Shown here: piece after piece, positions 24,560 to 36,505 of the stretch | Numbering within the stretch: position 1 is the first letter of the stretch | Layout: every line of letters starts with the position of its first letter | Source of the DNA: Casuarius casuarius | Lineage: Eukaryota; Chordata; Aves; Casuariiformes; Casuariidae | DNA length: 64,000 nucleotides | Direction of reading: 5' to 3' | Assembly (NCBI GenBank): GCA_003342895.1 | Contig: PTFA01000195.1 | Location: 1,426,001 to 1,490,000, forward strand | Made by a program: the position numbers and the translations under genes | The notes under the pieces: generated by a model | Database searches by the model: none | What the model saw: only the letters and a program-made list of their open reading frames with translations | What the model was told of the DNA's origin: nothing

Positions 24560-24830
24560 CTTGTCTACATTACGACATTCAGTTTGAATTAGTTGAAGTA
24601 TAACGTAAAATGGATTAGTCAAATGATATCAGCAGCTGCTCGGACACCCTCATTTAGTGTCAAAGAGGTCTTGCATATGTTTCAGCTCATTCCCTAAAAT
24701 GTAAATTAATGGGGTCTTACTTAAACTTATCCTAATTCTGAGTGTTGAAACAGGGTCCTGATGCAGTTTAATTAATTCTCTTTAAAAGTGAATTTGAATT
24801 AATTCTCCTGTGGGTCTCAAAGCAGACAAG
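24560..24830. mobile_element. Possible non-autonomous DNA transposon remnant with short terminal inverted repeats
   Basis: It starts CTTGTCTACATTACG and ends GGTCTCAAAGCAGACAAG, so the outermost CTTGTCT/AGACAAG are exact inverted ends. Subterminal TTTGAATTAGTT and GAATTTGAATTAATTC give further imperfect symmetry. At 271 bp it is too short to code for a transposase. From memory, a common sauropsid repeat begins and ends with 'ttgtctac...gtagacaag'. No clear target-site duplication was found. Confidence 0.4.
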
Positions 24831-26449
24831 TGCCCAGGTATCAGTACCTGGCTTAATGTTTAGTGTAAGATAAAACTCTTTCAAGGTGAGCCACTACACC
24901 CTACCTGAGGATTTCATTTTCCTTATTGCTGAATGTTGGAGGGAATATTTTAATCCACACAGATCAGTTACAGGCAGCGCTGTCATGCTCATGATTTGAT
25001 TGTAACCTTGATGATAAAGTGGAAAGGTCCCAGCTCTTGGACTCAATTGGTAGGATGAGATTCCCCTCCACTTTGTAAGTTTACAGCTCTAACAAACATT
25101 GAAAAAAGCTTTAAAATTTGATCATTAAAGCAAAAAAAAAAACTAAAATGTATTAGCATTTTTCTATATCACTCATTTTTTTCGTATTTGTGGTTAGCAA
25201 TATTACATACAATAACATCTGCAAAATACTAAGTACTGGTTGAACAGACCAAATGCTTAGGAAGGGAGCCAGGAAAATGTTCATAGCAAAATCTACCAGC
25301 CCTTAAATTTAATTACAAATCCAGAACTAAGACTGTGTTCAATGAAATGTACCGACTGTGGTGGGTACAGTAGAAATGGGTCTGAGTGAAAAGGTAGCAA
25401 AGAAGCAAATCCAAACCTCAAAGATGTCTCAGGCTCTGAGCTCTGAACTTCACAACTATGCAACAAGACTGAAAAACCCAGATCTGAGCACTGCTTAGTT
25501 TGGAGAACTCAAAATCTGCGTCAGTCCTGAAGTGCCTTCTGTTGAATAAACCTGGCTTGGTTTCACATAAAATGGGACAAACCAACGAGTTAAAGTCATA
25601 TGAGACTCATCAGCTTTGGCTGCATTTCATAACAACTCTCCTCTTTCCAGAAGAAACAGTTAAATATTGAAAACTGTTCTCTGACCCCAATTCACATGAT
25701 AAGCAATACCCATTAGTCATATTGCTTATCATGAGTCTATACCATAATATACTGAATCATCCTTAATTTTGACAAGAAAAGTGTTATTTTCTGTATGCCC
25801 AATAGAAGCAAACAGGCATCTGCTCAGTTTGAGTGCAGAGTTTGTCTGCGTTTGGTCACCAAGGATGGTACCTAGCTGGGAAGAGCATTTTCAGAACTGA
25901 CGGACGCACTGCAAATCCAGGTGCAATGCATGCACCCTCTCCCTCTTGCAGGTACTATCACCAACTTCACTGGGGTTTTCCAGGGTCAGTTCAAACTTGA
26001 AATTCGGCAGCACACACACACATGCACAAAGTGGGAGGACAAATGAGATCTGGCACATACCGACAAATCCACACTGAGGCTGGCAAAACACTTTTGCATG
26101 GATTCTTGCCAAACAAAATCTGACTTTTCTCAGCTATCTTTCTTTTCCCATCTCTCCAATACCTCCCACCTCCCACCCAGCCACAAACTCCACAAAGCTT
26201 TCAGCCACTTTAAGGAATCTCTTATTTTTTTCTTGCTTTCTCTCTCCACCAGATCTCATCAGGGTTTGGCTTCCCAGCATCTCTGTTCAGGGGAATTAAA
26301 AAAAGAAAATGAAAAATCACATATAGGCCCCTCTGCCGATGCCAGTCTCTGAATCTCAGCTGTACATAAACACTGGGCTCAGGTCACGTGTAATCCTGTT
26401 GTGTAGAAATTGTCTAGCAGAATAGATGGGACTGTAGCTCCACAAGACT
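24831..26449. other. Unassigned sequence with a perfect hairpin
   Basis: Apart from the hairpin at 25695-25733 and A-runs near 25131, nothing was recognised. Confidence 0.5.
25695..25733. repeat. Perfect 14-bp inverted repeat, 11-nt loop
   Basis: CATGATAAGCAATA (25695-25708) and TATTGCTTATCATG (25720-25733) are exact reverse complements around CCCATTAGTCA. The arms do not extend outward. The stem is too short for a canonical pre-miRNA. It may be a tiny palindromic element remnant or a cruciform-prone site. Confidence 0.75.
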
Positions 26450-27179
26450 GTCTACATTTATTAGGTGAAATTGCTGCTTGTTCCCTGCAGCATTAAAAAT
26501 GAGCTGGAGTGCAATATATTTATTGATCACCTCTAAACATACCCCAGGCCTTCCTCCAGCTCCCCCTCTCCTATTTACTCAAGCAGAGCCTAGAGTGTGC
26601 ACAGCTGCCTGTGTCCCTAGGACTGGCTCTCCCTCGTGCCTAGAGCAGAGGACCCCAAACTGCTGCCCGAACCTTTGCGGTTCATCTGCTGGCAGTGGTG
26701 GACTTCAGGGCCAGCCCACAGCCAGGGACCAAGTCACAAACCAGGAAAGCAAGAGATCAGCTGGCAATGGGGCAATGGGGCTTCTGAGCAGGCAGAATTT
26801 ACCTACTGGAACCGGCAAGCAGGGGGTGATAGATATCACACCCCCGGGATGAAAAAGAGAGGGGCAAATGAAGAGGAACCAGTGAAAATGCCGATGGAGG
26901 TGTCTCCACAGCTCTCCCTGGACCAAGGAACAAGGAGCAAGAGCAGGACTGGGCCAAGCCATCAACAGAAACAGCACCCAGTACTGCACAGGGTGGAGGG
27001 GACAGCAAAGAAGTCCAGGTCCAAGCACAACACGTAAGCCCTGGTTAGCCCGGCAGTGACTCCTGCTTGTCACTACCACCGAATCCCTGCGGGCCCATGG
27101 CAGAGAAACAAGCCCCTGGATTTATCCCCCTCTTCCGATTAGCCTCATTCCCCCTCCTCCTCTCCCTCCACCCTGCTGG

Positions 27180-27320
27180 AATCAATCCTCGTCCTGGCAT
27201 TTTAAAGGGCAATGTGCACGTTTTATGGCCGTCCCCTATAAAACCATTCTACATGATAACACATCCAGCCCTTTATTAGGGACGTTTGGCAAGTTTATTG
27301 GCCAGACATTTTTCTGCCCT
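27180..27320. promoter_or_regulatory. Candidate conserved element
   Basis: It contains ATTTTAAAGGGCAATGTGCA, TTTTATGGCC (Cdx/Hox-like), CCCCTATAAAACC (CArG/TATA-like) and AAGTTTATTGGCCAGAC. The density of A/T-core homeobox-type motifs next to CpGs is unusual here. Inference only. Confidence 0.25.
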
Positions 27321-27349
27321 GACAGATGAGGTCCTGCCATCACTTCTGT

Positions 27350-27515
27350 GAGCACGTGGGACCCTCTGCCTTCCCCTCCTCCTCGGCCATCCAGCCTCGC
27401 AGTGTGGGTGGTCCACAGCCATCCTCCGCGCACCGCCAGTCCCGTGCCGGGCAGCCGAGCTGTGGGGGCCGTATGCCTTGGGTGCCACGTGGCACCACTC
27501 AAGAACCGGCTGCAT
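27350..27515. promoter_or_regulatory. CpG cluster with palindromic E-box
   Basis: About ten CpGs lie in about 150 bp (CCTCGGCC, CCTCGCAG, CTCCGCGCACCGCC, GCCGGGCAGCCGAG, CCGTATG). The cluster ends in a perfect 16-bp palindrome, GGTGCCACGTGGCACC (27481-27496), centred on CACGTG. It is too small for a classic CpG island. Confidence 0.35.
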
Positions 27516-28037
27516 TTAATCACCCCTGCTGCAGCCAGGTCCACGAAAGACTCGATAACTCTTTAGAGCCAGGGAAATGCTCTTGGCTCTGTGCATGGGG
27601 ATCTTGGGGGGTGGATTTTTTAGCAGCTCTGAGAGGGAGCTCTGATGTGCACCCAGGAATCTGGGCCAAGCAAGACTCACCAGTAGCAGGAATCTCAGCC
27701 TGTTTAGCAGGGGCTGGGCACTGGCAGGTCCCCTCTGTCCCCAGCAGGCTCTGCACAACTCTTCACTTCAGTCCCTGGGCTCTTAGCGGTGAGGGCAAGT
27801 GCAGATTCACTAAGGACTAGACAAAACATGTTTCTCTTGAGAAGTAATTTAGGAAAAAGAGAGAGCAATGCGCACTCCAAATCCCTCATTAACCAGCCAT
27901 CGAATAGCAGCCAAGGGTCGTACAACATCCCCTGCACCAAGATGCAGCTAGGTCTGGGATGGAGTGTGGCAACTGGCCAGAACATGCATGCCAGGATTGT
28001 GTCATTGCACTCAGTTTAACAAACTTTAGTGATCTTA

Positions 28038-28060
28038 CATGGGAGCTGTCAGCTCCCATG
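28038..28060. repeat. Perfect 11-bp palindrome with 1-nt centre
   Basis: CATGGGAGCTG, T, CAGCTCCCATG: exact inverted arms with a single-base spacer. As a protein-binding site it would suit a symmetric dimer; as DNA it could extrude a cruciform. Confidence 0.7.
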
Positions 28061-29520
28061 ATCTGTCCAGCCAGCTCAGGAGCATTAGCAGCAAATTTCG
28101 GAACAAATACACACCACAGCGAGCTCCAAGATAGCAAACAGTCCTCAGTATCTACTCTGCCTCCTCTCCCTGCACTGGGAACTGCTTTTCAAGCAGCAAG
28201 GTTGTGCATTAGAGAAGTTGGAGGGCTTTTAGGTATCTTGGAGGGGGGATTCTCTCTCATTAGAAGCTATGGAACCATTTGGCATTTTTAGTTTTGGGTT
28301 AGTCTACCTTTCCCCCTGCCTCCCTTCTCCCTTCCTCAAGTAAGAAACATACCTTTCTTCTGAAGAAAGTCAACTCCAATGGAGAGGTTCCTGCTGCCAG
28401 GGAACAGCAGCATCTATTCCCACAGGTTGGCAGTGCTCTCCTGGAGATTTCAAGTCTCCCAGGTAGATGCCATACCTGAAGAGCTAGGTCAGTACTGGAG
28501 GGAGGGGTAGCACAGAGTGCAAACCTGCAGGCTCAAGGAGTTTGTCCAGCCAGCCTTTGCACCACAATTCCCTCAGCACCACAAACCCTGTCCCCACCAA
28601 GCACTGTACCCCCTACGCAAGCCCCCAGAGGGCCCCGGCCACCAGCTCACACAGCGGCACTGAGGATGGCAATGCTGTGGGCCTGGGCAGTCCTGGGAAA
28701 CAGGGTGACTTCTCAATTTCTCTTGGGAAAACAAAGGCAAACCAGAATGTAACAAGACACACTCTGGCTTAGAGATTCAGTAGGTAATGGATTCCCAAGG
28801 ACACCATGATGCTTTACCTCTTTCAAACCCAATGCCTAGATCATCACACTGCAAACATCAGTCCACGCTCCCGAAGTCCTTAATTAAAAGAGGGAGCAGG
28901 CTGAAACAGAAGCACTCTCTGCAGACGTTTACATGGTACAGAAGGGCTCTGCTTTCCAAGAAAGCCACAACCATGTTGCTGAAGGGGGTTTGTCTCAGAC
29001 CTCACCCGCTCACCTCGCAGAGGCTGTCTCTGTGCACAGCTCCTCCGCCACCCACCAATAAAGACCCTACGTAAAGCCAGGGAGGAAGTGATTTAAAGGC
29101 AGCCGGGTGTTTTATTGCCTGAGTCCTTCACAACAGTCCCCATGTGTAACGGTGAGCAGCAGGGTTAGCAGAGGTTTAATGAGGGATCAGGGACTAACAA
29201 CTGAGACCGAAATTTATCTGCATGCTTACCTGGCCCCTCCTCACTACACTTCAGAGGCTTTTGTGGCCGCTGAGGGATCCGGTCCCAGCGCACCATCGTA
29301 GCTAGGATGGAGGAGATCCTCAAAAAAGGCTGAGGTGGGTGCCCAAAGGCACAGAAGGCGTACACAATTTCGGGCTGGGAGGCAAACCTCCGAGCCCTGG
29401 GCCAGGTCTCGCCCCGGGGAGTCTGCGGTTCAGCGGTTGCAGGCACAATCACTGTAAGGCCACGGCAAACGGTCTGCGTCACCATTAGGGTGTCTCGATC
29501 ACACATTTCATAGCAGAACA

Positions 29521-31369
29521 GATGTGACTATAAGGCTACATTGCGATTCCCAACCTGTAGGGAGTTTTCCACTAAGCTATTAGTTTCCTACTCTTATCTC
29601 AACCTGTTTTCGCTCTTTTAACTCTCTCCTGTGTCACCGGGAACGGTGGGCTCCCCTCACTTGCCAGCCCCCTGTACAGTGTTGGTTAACATGTCACATT
29701 CCCAGGCTATGTTATTCTTAAGTACTGTAAATCTCTCACTATTATTCTCCCACTTGATATAGTGAGCTGTGTCATTTTGAAAGGAAATACATAACAGTAT
29801 ATTAAAGAAATCATGGATCTCCTCATTCATGTTTAAAACAAATTTATTACAATGTAAGAAACCCTGAATAGCATGAATTTATTATAATGATTTAAGGCTC
29901 CTGGCACTTGAGTTAAAAATGTCTCTCAATAAATAACTTTCCCTTGAAAACACAGCGAATTAATATAGTTTACCATTTCCAAAGTTATATAAATCCAAGA
30001 GGCTTAAATCAACAGTATGCTGGATAAGATTACTGTTGCTCAGCTAAAGCCTGGTATTGCAGCTCAGAAGCATGGAAAAAGTAGTAAAAAATGGATGGCT
30101 TTTTTTTTTTTTTAGTCACCTTTCTCTCCCTTCCACCACCCTAGGCTATGTCTGTTCTGTGAAAGTCAGACTAATGGGAAATGGATGAAAGCAGCCGTGG
30201 CCTTTGCAAACAGGTATCATTAAAACTGAGCGGCTACTCCACCATCAGACTCAACAGACACTGCTCTGATATTTCCCCGAAGTGCCTCTAACACACACAA
30301 CCCTGCTGCTTTCAGTAGTGGTGTTTTAATTGGACTGCAAACCCAGGAACCAAGATGCCTCCACCTTGGCTGCCTCCAACTCTGCTGCTGTCCTCAAGTC
30401 CAGAGCAAACCATGGGCTCTCTCTCCGCAGCATCTGGGAATGTGTGATGCAGCCGTGTTTTTAGTCAAGCTTTTAAATAATCCCAACCATCAGGCTATTC
30501 TGTAATTTTTCAATACGGCCAGTATGCCATCTTTGTTCTTCTCATGGGTCTCAGGAGTCAGGAAAAGCAGAACCCAATCAATGCTCATATTTAGTAGGAA
30601 ATGTTTAAAATATACATATTTAGTGGATTTGTGTAAAAATATAGGAGGAAATGCCTCAGCCACCATGAACCTACTCCCCATCCAGGTACCAGAATTCCCG
30701 TATGCGAGATCAGTGAGTCAGGCCACGTAAAGGTGAAAGCTGGCCAGTCCCCCTAAGGACAGATACTTCTGGCATAGGGTCAGCGGGAAGTGAAACCTTG
30801 TGCTTGGCCACTGTCAGCAGTGGAACTGGCAGGGTTTTGGCTGATACAAAGCTCGGCCCAAGAACTATCTATGGAGCTCAGCAGCTTTCAGAGGACAACC
30901 CCCTGCAAGCACCTGCGCACACTGGAAAGCAGCATTTCACTCATCCAACTGCACAGCCTGGTATCATCAGTACGTTCCTTACATGGAACCAGGTTCACAC
31001 TTCCTCCCTCTGCATGGAGGAACACAGCATCATGCAGACAGCAGGAAGGCTCAGCATCACTGGCTGAACTACCTAGGAGCTCTTCCTATCCAGCTCTGCT
31101 CTCAGCAAGGACTTCAATGGCTTTTTATTTTATGACTTTTTTTTTTTAACTGTCAAAGTGTCAATTTTTTTCCATAATGTAGCTGATGACTTTTTTTTTT
31201 TTTAAAACAAAGTACAATACCAGTGATATTCTGACAGTGTCAGTACAGCCAGGGTACACCCACCTGAGCTTTTCAACATTGGAAGTCAAGGCTGTTAAGA
31301 GTCAGATTGACAGCCTTGGTAAATTCAAGTCCTCTGTACAGCCGACTACAAGAACTTATTAGATACAGA
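29521..31369. other. Unassigned AT-rich sequence
   Basis: It includes T-runs at 30100-30113, 31138-31150 and 31190-31203. The stretch 29830-30000 (TTTATTATAATGATTTAAGG, GCGAATTAATATAGTTTACC) has the homeobox-core texture of a conserved non-coding element, but nothing proves it. No exon recognised. Confidence 0.45.
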
Positions 31370-31580
31370 CAAGGCTTTCAGGTCACCCAGTCCATCTCCC
31401 ACCCCACCTTTTAATTGTCTCTCTCACCCAAGCTATAAATATATGACTCTTCTCATCTTGTTTCCTCATTATGTCAATTCCAGCAGTCCCTGATCATTTT
31501 TATTGCTCCTCACTGAAATCCCTCCAATCTGCCAGTACACTCTCTGGTAATGAGATCCCTATGCTGAAGGCTCTAGTGCA
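31370..31580 (-). mobile_element. Ancient CR1-type LINE fragment, antisense
   Basis: CCTGATCATTTTTATTGCTC, TCCTCACTGAAATCCCTCC and AATCTGCCAG follow the antisense CR1 order (ctaatcatttttgttgcccttctctgaaccttttccaatt). Flanks are decayed and limits approximate. Confidence 0.45.
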
Positions 31581-32117
31581 AATACAGGGGCACCGGATTC
31601 ACTGACAAGAAGCCATTTCCTGTGTAATTTGGAGATGTCATTGCCTCCTCACCTGCAGCTCAAAAGTCTTCTGGTCTGTTTTTGTTGCTATTGGATATCA
31701 GCACCTCATGCTTTGTCCGCTCTTCCCCTGCTAAGGGTTTCTGCTGTCTGGGTTTCCCCCTTCCCATTAACCATGTGTCTTTCAGATTGCTTTCAAGGTG
31801 CAGATACATTCACAGATGCTACACTCTAAGTTCACCCCACATCCCAAAGTGAATTTCCTGATTTTTTTTCTCCTTGGTGTTTCTACTTCGCGTTATTTTG
31901 TCTTCTTCAGTTCTTCTAAAGTTAGCAGAATCTGCTGGTTTCACTCACAGACTTTCCACTTCCAAGAAATGAAGCTATGATCTTAAGTGGCATGAGACCG
32001 GGTACCCATCTTGAAACCTCCCAACAAGATTCCTGAAAGTTTCAGATAGGAAATATCATGCAGTGTGAGGTTGCTTTGTCACTGTTCACAGCAGTAGTAA
32101 CCAGAATGCTGAATTTT
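31581..32117. other. Unassigned non-coding sequence
   Basis: Nothing recognised. Confidence 0.5.
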
Positions 32118-32530
32118 GTTCTAGTGTCAACCCTTCAAGATGGATAAATGTTGGAGAAAGTTCAAAAAAAGGCCTAAAAATGATCCAGGGGCTGGAAAAC
32201 AGACCTTATGACACAAGGCTTAAAGAACATCATCTTATCAAAGAGAAGGCTAAACAGGGAGTTTATCACTGTGTACTTACTGTCTGATAACAGGGAACTT
32301 TGCATTCTTGCTTCCCAAGGCATGAAAAAGTCCAACGGCTAGAAATTAAAGTCAGAAAAAATTCAGCCTCAAAATAAGGCAAGTTCCTAGCAGCAAGGAT
32401 AACTAAACACTAGAAGATTTTGACAAGGGGCTTTCAAAATTAGATTAGCAGTCTCTTGAAAAAGACTCCTGAATACATCTTCTAGTAGACCTCTCTAGCT
32501 TGAGAAAGAACTAGATTTTGTGTCTGTGAA
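32118..32530 (+). mobile_element. Ancient CR1 LINE 3' portion, sense
   Basis: The series is GGAGAAAGTTCAAAAAAAGG, CCTAAAAATGATCCAGGGGC, TATGACACAAGGCTTAAAG, AAGAGAAGGCTAAACAGGGA and GGCTAGAAATTAAAGTCAG, ending near CTTCTAGTAGACC. This is the conserved 3'-end order of old CR1 copies (gagaaggttcagaggagagc, tgattcaggggctggaaa, gagaagactgagagggg, ctggaagctgaagc). No open frame survives. Confidence 0.65.
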
Positions 32531-33204
32531 TCCACCTCCAGTGATTTTGTTCCTTACCAGGTCTAGAGCAGGAGAGGAGTTCCTATGTCATTGTCTATGC
32601 TCGTGACACTTGCCACTCTCTGTTGAGAAAGTGGTTCTAATCAAATCCATACTTCAAGGTTTTAAAGCAGTTGCCAGTAAGCAATTAGGAAGGATATTTT
32701 TTTCTAATGTTTCACTTTCCTCCTGTTTGCAAACAGGGGACCAGAAAGAATAAACTTGTGCTCTAAGGCTGGTTATTGAAACCTCTTTGAGGTCTGAATG
32801 AAGTGTTTTGTTCACGTATTCAAAATGACTCCCGAATTAAGGACATGAGGAATGTGGAACGGTCTGTCTGCTGAGACCATCTGGGCATCTCTCACCTAAC
32901 ATATGTCAGGGCCTCATCTGCCAGTGACATTTCAGTTTCTCCTCTACCAGGGGCACGAAACATTTATTTTCCCAAGGACTGACATGGCCTCTGCCAGCCT
33001 TCAAATATAAGAGAATCTCAGATTCTAACGGTTAGATGAGAACAACTGCTCTAACAGCTTACAGCTCTGAGACAAATTGCTGGTGGATATATCCAGTGCC
33101 TTATGCCACAGGCTCTAATGCTAGTCACAGCTCCTCAGAGATGCGGGGGCATATACACTTCTCAGCAGTCTTCACCAGCAGTACCCAAAGCATTCTGCAA
33201 GGGA

Positions 33205-33322
33205 GCAATGTCTTTACTGTTTCTAACAGCCAGGGAGACAGGCTAAAGCAGCAGCCTTCCCAAAGCTGGGAATCAAACCCAGTTCCCCCACATCCCCATT
33301 CTTTGCTGCAGTTGGGACACAG
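33205..33322 (-). mobile_element. MIR-like SINE fragment, antisense
   Basis: AACAGCCAGGGAGACAGGC, CAGCCTTCCCAAAGC, AGCTGGGAATCAAACCCAG and CATCCCCATTCTTTGCTGC match antisense MIR. On the minus strand CTGGG-TTTGATT-CCCAG forms a perfect tRNA-type T-arm and gives a near-consensus B box (GGGTTTGATTCC), as expected for a tRNA-derived SINE. No complete tRNA fold is present. Confidence 0.55.
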
Positions 33323-36300
33323 CGACATCCCCTTTGAACAACTGTGAGAGTTGCCAAGCACCAACACTGACCAAGTTGGGTTTCTTGCTCCTTGTAGCTG
33401 ACTTTTGCTTCCAAACACCTTGCACAAGGATCACCACTCTCCCACAGCTAAGAAGAGCCACGATATAATAAAAGATTTATTGTCACAGTGAGTGGGTAAG
33501 ACTTACAGAGATGCAGGGAGCAACTCTGAATTGGGAGAGGCATTTTCCATAACAGAGTCACTCCATTAGAGAAGATTTCTGTGCTTCTGGTTTAAATCAC
33601 CTCATTCAATATTGTGTTGTCTTATGTAGCATTCAGTTATGTAAATTTATAAATCATATACTAATTAGCACACAATTTCATAAATTTAGTAACAGTAAAA
33701 AGGAAGGTTTCTAACTAACTAAGCTGTGCTCTCTCCCCCTCCGCTGGTACAAATTCAAACACCACTTGGAGGTCATATTCCAGAAAAGCTCTGCTGCAGC
33801 TTTTAGAGTTTGACCACGGGCTCGTGTGTGCTTTCAAGGGATATCTTTTAGAAATTTCAAGCTCACTCTCTCTCAAGCATAGCTAAGCCCTTTCCTCTCC
33901 TTCCTTAACACCAAGCCTCCAGAGCTCATTGTATCACTGCAAATTTTGTTTTTCTTGTTTTGCCTTTATTCAGACTTGCTATATCCACTCTCAGATTCTT
34001 CTGTAACTAAAGTCCACACCACCCTCTCCCTTGCTATCAATTAAATCTAGTCCATACGTTGGTTATATCTGCACTCAACCCTATTACTCTCCTTGTGCTC
34101 TGGCCTCCCTATCTAGCTACTGTAGAGGGGAGGAGCTAAAGCTGGGTTATTTCCTTCTTTCCCTGATTTACCAGGTATCCTCCGGGCAGAAGCTCCCCAA
34201 GTTCAGCAACAAGATTTGGAAAAGGGGTAGGAAGTCATATGCATCATTTGGGAATCTCTGCTTTAAGGGATTTCTCACCCCAGGATATAAGCACAAAATT
34301 CTCTCTCATCAGCTTATTATATTTTAACAACTCATCTCCTCTACCTTTAGAGCTGGCCCAGCTGCATTCAGCCTGTACCTTCTGTCATCCTTTGCTGCAG
34401 TTCTCTGCCTTGCATCCTTGTCCTGTCTTGCCTACACCTCCGTCCTTTCTTCCTTACTCTTGAATTCCATCTTTCTGCCCCAATGCATGGTGCTGGCTCC
34501 CCCCATTCTCCTCTCCAGCCAACTCCTTTTGTATTGAGACCTCCTCCTCCTGCACATCATGCTCCAAAGAGGTCTTGGTCTTTCTCACAGCATAACCCAC
34601 ATCCTGGAAAGAAAGAGAAGGTTTAAAACTGGCTCCTCATCTATAGTAGCAAACTGAAGATCGAGAATATATATGATACGATAATGTGGAAACTGGAACA
34701 TACCATCAATGGCAATTGCTACATCTGAGCTGGATAAAAAAATACAAGATAATTCAAATAAATGAAGGTCTGGAAGATAAAGTGAAACTCCCAGATAATT
34801 TATTACGTTAAAACCTCACACACATAGATGTTTGGGTTTAAGATGAGATTTAACAGTGGGAGTGGAGAGGCTAAAAGTGGAAAGAGTGCGATTGTTACAG
34901 GTCCACTGCGTGCAAGGTGCACAAAAGAGATGACTACACAAACATGGCAAGTGCGTGGACACAAGCCATTCAGGAAGAACGCAAAGTGAAGATATGGGTA
35001 GCAGCCTTAGCAGAAGTCATGTTACTCCACACGGCCTCATATAAAACACAGTCTGATGTGTAGCTGAAGCATATTAACTGGGAACACTCTGGACAAACAA
35101 TCTATGGCTGGACTAACTCCCCAGCGGCAGCTTCCTAATATAGGAGCTTAAACTTAAAAGGACACTGTCAAGTGATTGCTTTTGGTAGTTTAATTTTTGC
35201 ATTTCCTCTAATGTTTTAGCAGATGGAAAACAATTCCCCTCCCAGTTCCAACTACTGATTTTGTCCTTTCCTATTTGACAATCATTGATTTTTTTTTCTA
35301 AGGCTATAAATGTTTTAATAACTTCAACTTTGTAGTGCCTCATGGCAAAATATCTTTGCTTGCACAGACTGCTAAACACTATTCCTAATGTACTGCTGAT
35401 AACCAGAGCAAGAGTCTGTATTATAAAAAATGATTTTTCACAGAGTCTACCAAATTAATAGCTCTTGTTTCTTGGTTCACATCTCAGAGATAGTTAAAAC
35501 ATGAAGGTCTTCGCCCATCAGATATTTCAACCAGCTGAATTCCAGAATTCTTGGCTACAACATAAAGATATGTCTCCCATGTAGCTCTGGCTGATGGACA
35601 GCACCTGGATTGTAGAACCCACAATCTTGACAATGTCCCTTTAAAAAGGGTTACTACTAAAATACAGATTCAAGCCAAAAGTCACCATCAGAATTAGAAT
35701 AGTTAATGGACAAAATGGATCATAAAGAATCCTAAAGTAGTTAAACATTGGCACCCACAAAGAACCAAAGAACATAATGCTCCCATGCAGTGTTCTGGAA
35801 TGTGTACACGAAGGCACCTTTTTAAGAGCTATACATATATTTTTTTACTGTTTTAAAAGGTCAGTTAGTACTTATTAAAAAGGCAATTAAAGTTGCAGTC
35901 AAACTGGAAAAGAGAAGAAAAGTGATTGGACTGAAATTGGTGAATTATTTCTTTACAAACGCCAAACCTTTAAAAAAAAAGAGAATAAAAAAACTCTGAA
36001 ACCTATGTGCTGGTCATTTCTTCATGGTTCTCCTGTTGCTCCTTGTAAATTTTCCTCTTCCTTCTTTCTCTCTTTCCCTGTCCTCTTAAAGAAGGAGAAT
36101 ATGTTCACCTTGATTCCCAAGACTCAGCCAACAGAAACACACTGAGTAAGAAAACCTATTTCTCCAACTACTGTACTTGGACAGGGCACCTACTGTCTTT
36201 GGAATTTTAACCAGAAACTTGTGCCCTAGGAGGCTCAGGGAGTAGAACAAGAGGGACATTCAGCAGCAGATGAGCATATTAGAAAGAACTATAACTTTAC

Positions 36301-36505
36301 AGACAGCCAGAAAGGCCAAGCAAGGCCTTTCCACAGCAGTCATCACCTGGTCCAGTAACACTGGTTCTCCCCTCCAAACTCCTTCAGGCAGCTTTTAAAA
36401 TTCAGCTGGGATGCAAGAAAAGGATATCACCTAATTTGTGATTAAGACTGGATCTGAATCAAACAGCTCAGAATAACTTAAGGTTCATCTCTCCCTTCAT
36501 TCTCC
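33323..36505. other. Unassigned non-coding sequence downstream of the 38-kb terminal exon
   Basis: AT-rich, with a pyrimidine-rich section at about 34360-34520. No exon or repeat family was recognised with confidence. Confidence 0.5.

Larger units (their letters stand above)
26450..29520. other. GC-rich, CpG-retaining block without a recognised gene
   Basis: Base composition rises clearly compared with both flanks, which produces long open frames on both strands (for example 27326-27820 plus, 26705-27079 minus) because stops are rare. None has domain or splice support. CpGs cluster at 27350-27515 and again around 29270-29480. It could hold a regulatory domain, a lncRNA promoter or unannotated exons. 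No TATA box, initiator or polyadenylation context was convincing. Confidence 0.4.

Noticed and set aside
26705..27079. 124-codon minus-strand open frame overlapping plus-strand frames
   Set aside because: Several frames on both strands are open together here because of GC content; no coding bias or splice support.
33255..33285. tRNA-like T-arm, considered as a tRNA gene
   Set aside because: No acceptor stem, D-arm or anticodon arm can be folded around it; it fits a decayed MIR-type SINE.
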